Notes under the pieces: model-generated | Seen by the model: the letters and a program-made list of their open reading frames with translations, nothing else | What the model was told of the DNA's origin: nothing | Database searches by the model: none | In this document: positions 37,101 through 48,901 of the stretch, piece after piece | How the letters are laid out: each line of letters opens with the position of its first letter | Position numbering within the stretch: position 1 is the stretch's first letter | Translations under genes and position numbers: made by a program | Source of the DNA: Antedon mediterranea | Lineage: Eukaryota > Echinodermata > Crinoidea > Comatulida > Antedonidae | Reading direction: 5' to 3' | Assembly: GCF_964355755.1 (NCBI RefSeq) | Contig: NC_092677.1 | Location: forward strand, 2,425,001 to 2,489,000 | Length of the DNA stretch: 64,000 nt

Positions 37101-39418
37101 GCGCTAATCCTAATATTACGTCATATTATCATTTCCTATTTCTCTCCGTTCTATTTTTGAAAAGCTTATAAGTACTCAATAAGATCTTTACGCTTAAGTA
37201 CAAAGTCAAAATCGATTACAAACTGAAGTCAGCCATAAACATGACATCTGCTTTAGTATAGGCCTACTTGACGATTATTAAAATGTTAATGACACAAACG
37301 TATTATCGTTAAAATAATTATTTTAATTTTGTTTGTTTGGGAAATTTATCACCGTTCCTAACTACAGTAAACGAAATATAAGAATCTAGATTATTATTAC
37401 ATCATTTAGTTTTAAAATTCATTATGTAAGTTGATGACGCATCATACGTCATAACGAATGTACGCGTGCGTTTTATTTTCATTATGAAGTACCATAAAAA
37501 TGATATTGTAGGGAAAACAAAACACAATTTCTACGGCAGTATAATAGATGGTGATTGCACACATCTATAAGAAACAATGAACAAAGGCGATCAGGTAAAA
37601 AATACACTGAGATATAAAAAAATTACTTTGGACAACAAAAGCTAGAGTAGTTGACGCGATTACGATGAAGATGACGCGAAGAACGAACTCAAGAAGTTTG
37701 TGGTTTTTATCGTAAGCGCTGTGACGTTGGAATATGACGTCACCAATGAGAGCATCACCTCTTCGTCGTAACAACGCTGTTAATTAATATATATATATAA
37801 CACAATTGATTATAATTGCAAATTTCAGATTAATCTGTTCGTGACGTCAGCAGAGAATTCTCATTTATTCCTCATCGTCTTTGGTAAAAAAAAACAGTCG
37901 CGTTTTGATACTCGATCCAGTATATTCTCATTTTTAAAGACCAATTGGTGGTTTAGATCACAAGAAATGCCCTTTTTATGTCAAAAATACCATTCTACAT
38001 GACCACATCAACGATTGTGAAATCCTGGATAAACATGTAAAATAGCTTGCCAGTAGGCCTAATAACCGAATTGATACGGGTGGTGCAACTGATCATCAGC
38101 GCATTCGGCCAGATTTTGGGACACGATTTATTTATATATCATCACTTTTAGTATATATGTGCGCTTTTAAAATCATTTCAAACGCGTTATATAAAACATA
38201 AACGCGTTTATAAGTATCAATATCGTTATTCTTGCATTGTAACACGAATGAAATATTGTCACATCACAACCCATAACGCATCGAACTCACTATATATGTC
38301 ACGTAAATATCGTTGTTACTAAAATATACATGACACGGTAATGCAAGCCAATATCATTTGTGTCTTCGTGGTAAATATCGCGTTTGTTTCATGTAATATC
38401 ATCACGTAGAAAGCTCAGCATTGACTTTTTTATTTGAGTTGCATTCATTGTTCTTACAACTATCGTAAACTACACCTTTTGTTATGCTTGAGTTCCCAAT
38501 TATAACAAATAAGGTTTTTACGCACATTTCACTACTAATTTTCATAATAGCTAGGACGCGCGAAACGCAAGGACGCGCGCGCGTACGTAAATTGATAAAT
38601 CACGATGCAATGACAGGATTATCCGATGTCGCTTGCGCAGCACACGACGTAGTCCTGGAGTTATGTTTAAAAATCACATTCAAAAAAATCCCCGTACTAT
38701 TAGTACAGGGATTTGCAACCCATATACGTACCCCACACGTATGCGCTGCTCCACCACCACAACGGGTACGGTATTTTATTCTTGATTTTGTACAAATACA
38801 TAGGCTTACTCTGTAACATTAAAAGCACATAAATTTATATATATAAAAAAAGAATTTAGGCCCAATAAATAATATAATAGTTTTTAGGCCTAGCTGCAAA
38901 CTAAAACCCTTTCTTAAATTCAATCAAACCACTTTCTAATAAAACAGCTAATTGTCTATGATTTATAGACTGGGCCTAGTTTATTTATTTTGTTTCACTA
39001 GAATTAGGACATCGTTTATAATTAAATAGACCAAAGGTAATGAGAATAATTTAAATTCAAAACATAATCGATTATTAGCATGCAAAACAACATGCAAATA
39101 CATCAAACGAGCTTGCCATATGAATAATAATTTAAAACGAGAATATTAAAGGAGAACGGGGGTGTGCAAGTTAGCATTATTCTTGAAATGTAATCAAAAC
39201 ATGAAAAATATATAGTTTGTTTTTACCAAATAACGTTAAAAATGCATAGTATCGCCCACTTGGTTGGGCCTACATTATGTCTTAAAGATAAATATCATCT
39301 CTTCTCTTATCAAAGACAAAATCTTTATGTAATTTAATGTATTTTATATGGCAAACTTTTAAAAAAGATTGACTGAGGGCAGCAGATAGGTTTGCGAGAC
39401 TTTTTTCTTGAAACTATT

Positions 39419-39449
39419 CAAGCGTGGCCACCAAGCAACAAGACGCTTG
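39419..39449 (+). promoter_or_regulatory. Candidate RFX X-box upstream of BBS2
   Basis: GTGGCC (39424-39429) and AGCAAC (39434-39439) fit the two RFX half-sites (GTNRCC and RGYAAC), but with a 4-nt gap where 0-3 is usual. The pair is enclosed by a 7-bp inverted repeat, CAAGCGT and ACGCTTG. It lies about 555 bp before the BBS2 start codon. X-boxes are known regulators of BBS and other ciliary genes. The position is plausible but functional use is inference. Confidence 0.3.
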
Positions 39450-39992
39450 TTGAAATTTGGACGAATATACTTCATAGTAAATAGATGATTAAATGATCTT
39501 TTAAACTGATGTAAGTATACCTGTTATATCTAATACATATTATACTAGTTTGTGACCAAATATATTAAGACAGAAACAATGAAATTGACTAGGCTAGGCT
39601 AGTATAATATCATCGCTACATTTCTATCCTAGGCTAGCCCTACGCAATTAAGTGGGATTGCCCACAAGAATGTACTTTTATAGGCTTTTAGGATAGGGCC
39701 TAGCTAGATGGGCTTTTAGTCATACAATTACATAATACTATCTACCTAACTTACTGCCTTCTATCTAAACAAATACTACCCTAACTAGCTGGGCATAATA
39801 ATAAATAAAGTAGTGTGGAAGTTGTTGCACCTCAACAACCAACCAACTCACCTTTTCCTTGTTTAATGATTGTCAGTATCATACATATACTGTATTGTAT
39901 ATAAAACAACACTTAAACTTATATTGTTGAATTTTTTTCTTTTTGCTGGTGAAGAACGTGTATTTCCTGAAGTTCATCAGAGCAAATCCAGC

Positions 39993-42900
39993 ATGTTGGT
40001 GCCAATATTCACCCTCAGATTAAACAATAATATCAATCCACGTATGGTGACCATCGGCAAGTATGACGGAGAACACCCTAACTTGACCGCTGCTACAATG
40101 GCTGGCAAGGTAAATTAACTGCCAAATAAGGATGAAACTATAAATAAATTGTGCTGTGCTTAATTCTGACATAGGCACAATGTAAAGATCTCCGCCTTGG
40201 ATACAACCTCTCTAGTAAATTCAATACTTTGTGGGCAAGTATTGTTTACCCTCTTTCTTACCTCTCTTAGTAAGTAGATTAAAACTGTAAACACTGTTTA
40301 AAAAAGCATATCAACCTATATAAAGAATATCCATTCCTATAGTACCAACTGAGTCAGGGGAAAATGGCAAAAGGATTCCTACTTTCTAGGAGTTTTATCA
40401 GATAATCTATTATTGTTTTGACAACTCTTGTAACATGACCAGAGTGCTGATTTTGCCATACTCCCCCGGACTGCATTATAGTTACCGCATTACATCATTG
40501 GACATTGTATATTTAACAAATCTTAACTCTAAATTATATTTCATGTTGATAACTTGAATTTCAGGTATTTATTCATAATCCACATTCTCGTTCTACATCC
40601 GGCGGTCGCAGCATGGAAATTAACATCAACTCCGATATCAGTATGTTGAACATCAACCAGAAAGTGAGCAGTCTTGCTTCCGGTGCTCTAGACGCAATTG
40701 GAGTCCATGACCATTTGGTTGTTGGTACGCCAACAAACATACTAGCCTACGATGTACAGAATAACACAGACCTGTTTTATAAAGATGTAAGTTTGGTTAG
40801 AATGATTTCATTGAGCTGTCATTTTGGAACTATTTATAGTCCTATACTAACTACTGTATAATAACATGAATATCATGTAAATATTATGCATTAATACATA
40901 TTTATAAGTAAATATAAATATATGTATACAGTTAATTATATAGGCCTATTCAAGTTTAATTATTTATTAGGTAAACATTCCACTTAATCTACATATTGGT
41001 ATTTCGTATTGATATATAACAAATAATGTATTCCAAGCTCTTTTCTCTCAGCAACCCATCTCTGTAAATAAAAAGAAAGTGACTGAACAGTATGCAAACT
41101 ATTAAAAAGGTTATTAATGTGCAATATTTTCTATATTCCAGGCGCCGGATGGTGTAAATGATATAGTTATAGGAAAGCTTGGATCTATTGAAGCGCCGCT
41201 TGCAATAGCTGGTGGGAACTGTGCTCTTCAGGGTTATGATATCGATGGAAATGATCTCTTCTGGACTGTAAATATCCTGCCTTACACCATGTCACTCTGC
41301 ATACCTACCAAAAAATATTTTGTTTTGTATATGACTGCACTATCTGAAATAAAGGATGCTGATTAAATGTCTTAATGCTCTGTCTACACTATCAAATTTT
41401 ATGTGACAAAAAAATGTGATGTGTCCATATATGGACATGATGTCATATCACTACCATATTTAAGCATATCACTACCATATTTGGGCGCATCACACTTTTT
41501 GTCGAACTAGTTTGATAGTGTAGACAAAGCTTAATGGCAATTCAGACAGTGTTTTAAGATGAGGTACAATGAGTTTAATTTAAATTAAACATATTTGTTC
41601 TTCCAACGACCCAAAAACTATGCCCGACTCTATCTCAAGTCAAGACAACTTGTCTCACAAGATTTAAATCAGGCAGCAATTTCAGTGATGCATTTAAACA
41701 TTTTTTCTACTCACAAATTCAGCCCTGCGTATGAAATTCAACGTCAGCTTCCTTCCATATTTGTCTTAAACAATGTCTTACAGTAGAATATAAATACGTT
41801 GAAAAATATGTTAATTATAAAAACCAAAAATATTTTCTGTTTTTGTTGATTTCAAATTCAGGTGACGGGTGATAACGTATGCTCCTTGGCGTTAACAGAT
41901 TTCAATGATGATGGAAAAGATGAGTTAATAGTTGGTTCAGAAGATTACGATATTAGGGTGTTTCAAGAAGATGAAATAATTGCAGAGATGACGGAGACTG
42001 AGGTGACGTGTAACCACTTTTCAGAAATGTCTTAAATATTAGCACATGTAAAGACAGGCCTACCAGTAGTTTTGATAGTGTAACAAAACTCTGGGACAAA
42101 TAGTATTCTAACCCAACTATCTCAAAAGTGTGTGCAAAACAAACATGGTTATAAATGTGTGGTAGATTTAATTTTGTACAAATGGACCTCGGGTTTTAAG
42201 TTCTTATCCGAGAAGAATTGTTCTACTACCGAAGAGTGCCTTGAAACTGTGTTAATTGTATATCTACGGTTTGCACCGCTCCTGCCCTAACCACTTGGTA
42301 ACTCAACTCAAATAAATCTATGGTAGAATAAATTTTGTACAAAATTGTACTTACCTGATTTTAGTAGTACAATTTCCTCTATAAACAACTTACATAATAT
42401 GTAATATACTAATGTACAGATATTTGTTTTTCAGGCTATTACAGGGCTCTGTCCAATGAAGCATGGAAAGTTTGGCTATGCATTGGCCAATGGAACTGTA
42501 GGAGTGTATGACAAGTCTTCACGATTTTGGCGAATTAAGGTCGATAACATTCCCTGAAAAATATTATATATTTAAACAGGCTTTTCATTGTTAAACCTTC
42601 AACTTGTACTCAATGAAGTTATGTTAAAAACATTCTCTGAAAAATAGAATATACGATATTTGATTATCATATATTTAAACATAGTTAAAACTTGTACTCA
42701 ATTATGTTTATTAAACTACACTCAGAGTCAAGACTGAGGGACTATTTATGAGATTGTTGATACTGCATAATAATTTTTTGGAACTTTTCTAACATCTTTG
42801 TACCATTTATCAATTTAAATGTTACTTGTTTATCCAAAAGCCATAGAAAATAATTAATGTTGTGAATTTTGAGGACTTAATATAAAAAATATAAAATAAT

Positions 42901-45900
42901 TCGTAGACTTGCATTTGGTTAATAAGATTACAAAATTAATATTTTGATTTTTTTTTTAACAGTCCAAGAACCAAGCAGTGAGCATCATCAGCTTTGATCT
43001 GAATAATGATGGTGTGGCAGAGATGATAACAGGATGGAGTAACGGCAAAGTAAGTTTAAAATGCCCTTTTACTTTATTAATTGCAGATAAAGAAATCTGT
43101 TGTGTATTGAAATGTGACATTTTCTCTTTACTTAATCATGAATGGGTTGTGATTCCTGAGCACAAACAAATTTGAAAAGAAAAAAAATGTTTTTGTTACT
43201 ATAGGTAGATGCCCGAAATGACCGTACTGGTGAAGTTGTTTTTAAAGATAACTTTCCGGCATCGTTGGCAGGGATTGTAACTGGCGACTATCGTATGGAT
43301 GGCAACACAGAGCTCATCTGCTGTTCAGTTGAAGGAGAGGGTAAATTAGAAATTGAATACACATCCAACTCACTAATTACAGGATGATAATTGATCATGC
43401 TTATAAACTAAGTCTCATGAGAAAGAGTCACGTATTACAACTCTGGCACTAGGCCAGGATTGAACCATGGACCTTGGGATTGGGAGGCAAGCACGTTAAC
43501 CACCAATCTACAGCTCCACTATAAATGAGTAACCTTACATACAAAAAATGCTGAACTGTAAACACTTGTGTGTCTATTTGAGTTGACAAACAGGAGGAAT
43601 TTAGCTTCAATCCACTTTGGTTCACGATCATTTTCACCATTTACTACCCTATCCATGATCCCTGGATTCGACACCCTGATGTGTCCACTTCTCCAAGTTT
43701 AACTCAGTTTTTGGACGATAGTGTAAAATGGTATTAGATGAGCGTATGTTTTATTTAATTTTATTTTTGTGTTAGTTCGAGGCTACCTTCCAGCATCCAA
43801 AGAAGTGCAAAGCAACATGATGGACGTTAATATTGAACAGGAGGCTATCAGAGACCTCAGCCAACGTAAGCAGCACCTGCTGTTGGAACTCAAGAATTAT
43901 GAAGCAAATACCCAGGTGAACAATTTTTACAACAAAAAGTTTTGTTGTGAATTATTAATTCTTTTATACAGCATTTTGTATAGTGTGTTTAAACATGTAA
44001 TGTGACCAACTAAGTCATGTTCAATGTGTGTAACCTTTGACCTGTAGGCAGCACGTGAAGAGAGACCATCAGGATTAGGAGACCTGGACAAGGCACAGAT
44101 GGGAATCATTCCAGCTGGTACTCAGCTACAAACAACGTTGGCGGTTAATCCTGGTATTGATGGAAAACCTGTAAGTAACAACTTAAATTCCGAACAGATA
44201 GTAATGAATTGAAAGTGATAACATTTAGCTTTGACATACTTTAATATACAAATTCAGGAAAAATAACATATCAATCATCAGGGTGAGTAAGTGGCCAAGC
44301 TGTTAAGACAGTGGAACCGTAATTACATAGCCATAACATCTATTTTGCATTTAGATAAACACAAATAATAATTGTTTTTATTATATTTTTTTTGTAGCCG
44401 CATGTTGAGCTGAATGTTTCAACTACAAACGATACTATAATTAAGTCTGTACTTATCTTTGCTGAAGGAATATTTGAAGGCGAGAGCCATGTTGTGTAAG
44501 TATTCAAACTTATTATGGAGGGAGCTGTGTTATTTTATTCGTTTATCAAAAAGTATCATTTAATAAAATCTGTCAACATTTTTAATCCATAAATATTTTG
44601 TTTCAATCTTGTCTTATAAAGCTATATTCACACTGAGCAAAGTTTTGGCAAAATAAAAAATCACGAAAAAAACCGTTCACACTTATTCCAGATTCAGTAA
44701 AAAACGTGTGTGAACGTGGCGCAGCGCCCCGAAAATGTAACATAGTTCATTGAGAGTGTTTGCTGGCCTCTGGACAAAATTAGGTCTCAGTGTGGACATA
44801 GCTTTAACCTAATATTTTGTATTTGTTTTTTCCTCTAGCCATCCATCTATGGCCAACTTGAGTCAGTGCATTAAAGTTCCCATCATTCCTCCTAAAGACA
44901 TTCCTGTTGACCTGCATATTAAAGCTCTTGTAGGTCACAAGGCCAGGTAATTTTAATCACTTTTAAATCAATATGTATTTATGTAAGAATGTCAAATTAC
45001 TTTAAAATTAATGCTTTTATTATTTACCTTATTGTCAAATTTCTATTATATAATTTATTATAAAGTTTTAAAATTTATCTTTTTTAGCTTTTTAAAACAG
45101 GACTATTATGAAAACAGATGCTCTATCATAAACCTTTCTGTATAAATATGTTTTAAAATAAAAATGAATAACTAGATATCACTTTCTTGTATTTGACATA
45201 GTACCCAGTTTCATGTGTTTGAACTATCTCGTCAACTCCCAAGGTTCTCAATGTATATGATGTGCCGAGTCAAGCAAGACGAACCGAAGAGTTCAGTTAC
45301 GCTAACAATCAACGAAAGGACGCAACGGGTATGCATTGTTTAGAGACTGGTGTATAAGCTAAATGACCCCTGTAGTGCTTTCTTTAAAATCCCAAGGTCC
45401 AGGGTTAAATCCTGACCTAGTGCCTGGTTGTAACTCAAGACTCCTTCTAATCCACTCCCTCAAATGAAATTATGATGAGCATGATATAATTTATTTATTA
45501 TAGATATATATGTATGACATTTTAAAACTAGCACTAGGCAGTAAAGCTAATTGGTAAAAAAACAAGCGCATATACATAGCTGCAGTCGCGTCCGCAAATT
45601 TGAGTTAGTGTTTACCGACCGTCGTAGTAAGCTGTAGAGTTGCATTTCACGCGACTAAAAAATGTGATGGCTGTTAGAATTGTTTTTATTACCTTTTTAG
45701 TTTGTGATGTTCTTGAATCAGAATTTCCTTCTTGAATCTGACTTGCCTTCTGAGAATGTCCTTGATGTGCAGTTCATGTCCTTAAGAGGAGCTGGTGTTC
45801 TGGGCCTAAAAATGGAGCAAAATGGACAGGTATGATGTCATCATCATCTAGCTAAATTGCTTGATTGGTATGTGTTAGAAGTTAGTACCTGAAAATTACA

Positions 45901-48209
45901 AATCTGTTTGTATGCCAGCAGGACTAGACATACTTATCAGACGAAAGCATATATATAAAGCTCTGTCGTACATAATTTGTTAATAAATTACTTCTATATC
46001 TATAGCTGACAATCAAGACGGATGACATGGACTTTGCAGGGGATTTGATCCAAGCATTGGCAGTATTCTTAGGCCTAGAAGACCTGCAGTCTACTGCAGA
46101 CTTTCCTATGCACATGGAAGACCTCAAGAATGTCCTTATGAAGGTAATGATAATAATATACTAGTAACACAATATTTGAACTCAAATGAACTCTATTTTT
46201 TAACCCCTACACCTTGGGGTCCAACAAAGTGTGCCCTAATTAAGGGCGTCTCCTGAAAAGGGGTTGGCTGCAGTGTTAAAACATATTCCCTGATTCGTTT
46301 TGCAAGAATGTGTTCCCAGAATAATTTGGTGACGGTTTTCAGACAGATAAATGTAAAATAAATATGATTCCAATTGACACAGGATATTACTATGTTGATG
46401 TTTGAAATGTTTAGTTTTACACATTATGTTTTTTAGGTAGATGAGTTTCATGCCGTTCGCCAGAAACTGACCGCTGAAATGGCTGACCATTCAAACCTCA
46501 TTCGCAGTTTGGTGGTCAGAGCGGAAGATGCACGTCTTATGGGCGATATGTAAGTTTTTAGTATGATAATAAATACATAAAATCATTTATTGTATATACT
46601 TTATTAAAGTGTAGCCCTACTGCCTAGTAAGAAACTGCTATACAGGAAAAGTTGCAATAAAATTTTAAAAATAATATTTTGTATGTTACATTATATTAGT
46701 AATTACAAATTTGAGTATGATTATTATAAGTAACTAAAAGAGATTTTGACCCATCATTGAATTTATTCCAAATCTAAAAAAAACATTCAAATTCAGTTAA
46801 CACATATCAAGAGTAAAATTATTGGTAATTGTATGAACAAATCAACCAAACAAATATCGCCAATATCAATTAAAAATACTATGAAATTAATTACAAAATT
46901 GGATTTCAAAAATACTAAGAAAAACTCTATGAATAATTAATTAATATTACCAGACAGGCGGTTTAGAATTTCTTCTAACGCCTGTTAATATTAATTTATT
47001 AAATTAATGATTTTCTTTTATTCATTCAGGCGTAACATGCGTAAAGGTTACATGGAGTTATTTGACCTCAATAAAGATCTTGTGAACGGTTACAAGATTC
47101 GCTGTAATAACCACACCGAGTTACTAAACTGTCTCAAGCTAGTCAATCAGACAATTCAGAAAGCAGGACAACTTAGAGGTAATTTGTTGACTTCTATTTT
47201 ATTGACGTTTCTAATTTGGCCTAGAAATGTCTCTTCCTGTCTTTTGTTTGTATTAGTGCATGTGTTATTAAAAATTTAACATTTTTATTTGAACTAGAAT
47301 GGTTATCTTTCATTATCACATGTTGAACGATTTCGATTACCGTTTATTTTTCTCAATAAATCTTTAGTTGATCCAGAATTTTGTTTCCATGCTTTTAAAT
47401 TTAACCGTGCTTCGTAATGGTTGGTCAGATGTAAAACAAATCATTTAACCCAGATAATCTTGAATAGATTGTGCTTTGTGCATTGGCTAATTATGCACTA
47501 GATGTAGATAAAAAAAACAAATATTACCTTTATATCCATCACTATAGAACTGTATGACTTCAGCTTGATTACCGCTAAGATACAACACAAGGACGTAAGT
47601 GCAACGTAAGTAACTCGACCAATCACAAGCGATGGATCATCGCTTGTGATCGGTCAATTCGGTTGCGTTGTTCTTACGTCCTTGCGTCCTAGTGGAAACC
47701 TAGCTTCAGTGGAGTTTGGTGTTTAAGATGCCAAGTCGTCCTCATCTGATGTACAGAATCTTGTATTATTATTTGCTTTGAAACACAGTTGGCACATTTG
47801 AGGACTGTGAATGGTTATCCTGTCCTATTTTCCTAAAATATATAAGAATAACATTAATACTATGATTACTATCTGAGATGCTTAAAGTAACAAAAAGTAT
47901 AATAGTGTCTATGACATAATTTATCTGTATACAATTCTTTATGTTAAACCAGTAATAGATATGTACGTGTGCGACGTTTCGACTTGCACATATACGTATC
48001 TATTTCTGGTTTAATATAAAGAATCATATACAGATATTTAATATAAAACCAGATGAAAATATAATTTATTTTCATTATACTAACTCTGAATGTTCATATT
48101 TGTTTTAGTTGGCAAGCACAAGACACAGGTGATAACTGCCTGTAGACAGGCAATCAAAACCAACAATATTAACAGTCTTTTTAAGATCATCAAGACAGGG
48201 TCATCTTAA
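39993..48209 (+). CDS. BBS2: Bardet-Biedl syndrome 2 protein, BBSome subunit
   Basis: The BBS2 product is a core BBSome subunit, pairing with BBS7 and BBS9 to carry membrane cargo in and out of cilia. Exons: 39993-40109, 40565-40786, 41142-41267, 41862-42002, 42435-42539, 42963-43049, 43205-43340, 43776-43915, 44048-44170, 44398-44495, 44839-44946, 45202-45328, 45701-45829, 46006-46143, 46437-46549, 47030-47178, 48109-48209. They sum to 2,160 bp, i.e. 719 residues plus stop, against 721 in human. All phases join and all introns are GT-AG, although the donor after exon 5 (GTCGAT) is weak. Residues 1-330 form the beta-propeller (for example [20 protein letters not shown] near 166-185). A coiled coil spans about 325-355, followed by GAE/platform parts ([20 protein letters not shown], about 407-430) and a helical C-terminus ([23 protein letters not shown]). 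The start was chosen at [10 protein letters not shown], which matches the family N-terminus. The 5' UTR boundary is not resolved. Confidence 0.97.
41372..41534. mobile_element. TTAA-flanked MITE in BBS2 intron 3
   Basis: Terminal inverted repeats (GCTCTGTCTACACTATCAAA at the left, GATAGTGTAGACAAAGC at the right) are flanked by TTAA on both sides. An internal 21-bp stretch (ATCACTACCATATTT plus flank) is duplicated. TTAA duplication is typical of piggyBac-type targets. No coding capacity. Confidence 0.75.
43405..43525 (-). repeat. tRNA-derived SINE, minus strand
   Basis: Read on the minus strand it shows a box-A-like GATTGGTGGTTAACGTG and a perfect box B, GGTTCAATCC (complement of 43457-43466), followed by TGGCCTAGTGCC. 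It lies in BBS2 intron 7. The same body sequence after box B is found at 45,361-45,480. Confidence 0.7.
44617..44807. mobile_element. MITE in BBS2 intron 10
   Basis: About 20-bp terminal inverted repeats begin AAAGCTAT(A/G)T(T/C)CACACTGAG. The right end is followed by TTTAA and the left is preceded by TTAT, which suggests a degraded TTAA duplication. It is distinct in sequence from the GCTCTGTCTACAC family. Confidence 0.6.
45361..45480 (+). repeat. tRNA-derived SINE, partial, plus strand
   Basis: Shares AATCCCAAGGTCCA and a box-B-like GGTTAAATCC (45403-45412), then TGACCTAGTGCC, with the SINE at 43,405-43,525. The head is less complete. It begins just after BBS2 exon 12. Confidence 0.55.
46205..46345. 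repeat. Dispersed ACCCC/GGGGT-type repeat in BBS2 intron 14
   Basis: Contains CCTAATTAAGGGCGTCTCCTG and GTGTTCCC motifs also seen in the TIR element at 48,276-48,705 and in the copies near 21,655 and 56,994. The boundaries are approximate. Confidence 0.4.
47568..47704. mobile_element. Palindromic MITE-like element in BBS2 last intron
   Basis: Long imperfect inverted arms share CAAGGACGTAAG with its complement CTTACGTCCTTG. They surround a perfect 13-bp hairpin at 47622-47650 (ATCACAAGCGATG, loop GAT). The whole element could fold on itself. No coding capacity. Confidence 0.6.
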
Positions 48210-48275
48210 CCATCATGCATCTGATATTACATCACATCCTGTTATATAATGCAGCTTCATGAAATACATTTACGC

Positions 48276-48705
48276 AGTAGAACCCATACTTTGAGACACA
48301 CCTATTAAGGGAAAGTTTCCTGTTAAATGAATTAAGGGTAGTAGTATGTTTTATACTGTAACGATGAACCCTTCTTCAGGCGACACCCCATTTAGGGCGA
48401 CACCCCATTTAGGGCGACACTTCATTTAGGGCGACACTTCATTTGGGGGGACACCCCATTTGGGGGGACACCCCATTTAGGGGGACACTTCATTTGGGGG
48501 GACACCCCATTTAGGGGGACACCCCATTTAGGGCGACACTTCATTTGGGGCGACACTTCATTTGGGGGGACACCCCATTTAGGGGGACACTTCATTTGGG
48601 GAGACACCCCATTTGGGGGGACACCCCATTTAGGGGGGACACCCCATTTAGGGGGGACACTTCATTTGGGTCTGAAAGGTGTTCCCATAACAGAGGTTCT
48701 ACTAT
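48276..48705. mobile_element. TIR element with expanded 17-bp minisatellite
   Basis: The ends are inverted repeats: GTAGAACC at the left and GGTTCTAC at the right. The interior (about 48,378-48,670) is roughly 17 copies of GGGCGACACCCCATTTA with variants GGGGGACA and CTTCATTT. It begins about 67 bp after the BBS2 stop and may be part of the 3' UTR. The open frame at 48422-48607 on the - strand is a translation of the repeat and not a gene. Confidence 0.7.
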
Positions 48706-48890
48706 CAAGATAAATTACTAGAAATAGAATATTATTATTATTCTCAAAAAAGGTCAGATTAATACAGATTTAATACAAGTGCCTTTAACAACCCTCTGCG
48801 GATTTTTTATTTATAGAAAATAGATGATAGTGGTAATTAAATTAAAAAGATGAGAATTGTTTTAACCAAATACTTTTATGTTTGCTCAAC

Positions 48891-48901
48891 AATAAAATAA
48901 A
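48891..48901 (+). terminator. Candidate BBS2 polyadenylation signal
   Basis: Two overlapping AATAAA hexamers lie about 680 bp after the stop codon, in A/T-rich sequence. Others exist further downstream (about 49,105), so the choice is uncertain. Confidence 0.3.

Larger units (their letters stand above)
20714..39992. other. Gene-poor intergenic region
   Basis: I find no coding exon I can support in these 19 kb. Open frames are short (110 codons at most) and show no recognisable domain. The stretch contains scattered small tandem repeats, a G16 run, a long inverted repeat near 34,162, and many TAGGCCTA palindromes. A GC-richer stretch near 24,200-24,440 and one near 28,200-28,740 are unexplained. 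Unrecognised non-coding RNA or distal regulatory sequence for BBS2 cannot be excluded. Confidence 0.5.

Noticed and set aside
38484-38816. 110-codon open frame upstream of BBS2
   Set aside because: No family resemblance and A/T-rich surroundings; it probably arises by chance.
44286-44340. tRNA-like GTGGCCAAGCTGTTAAGAC head
   Set aside because: No box B follows at the right distance. It may be a SINE fragment but is too weak to call.
48422-48607. Repetitive open frame (SPQMKCPPKWGVP repeats)
   Set aside because: It is a translation of the 17-bp minisatellite.
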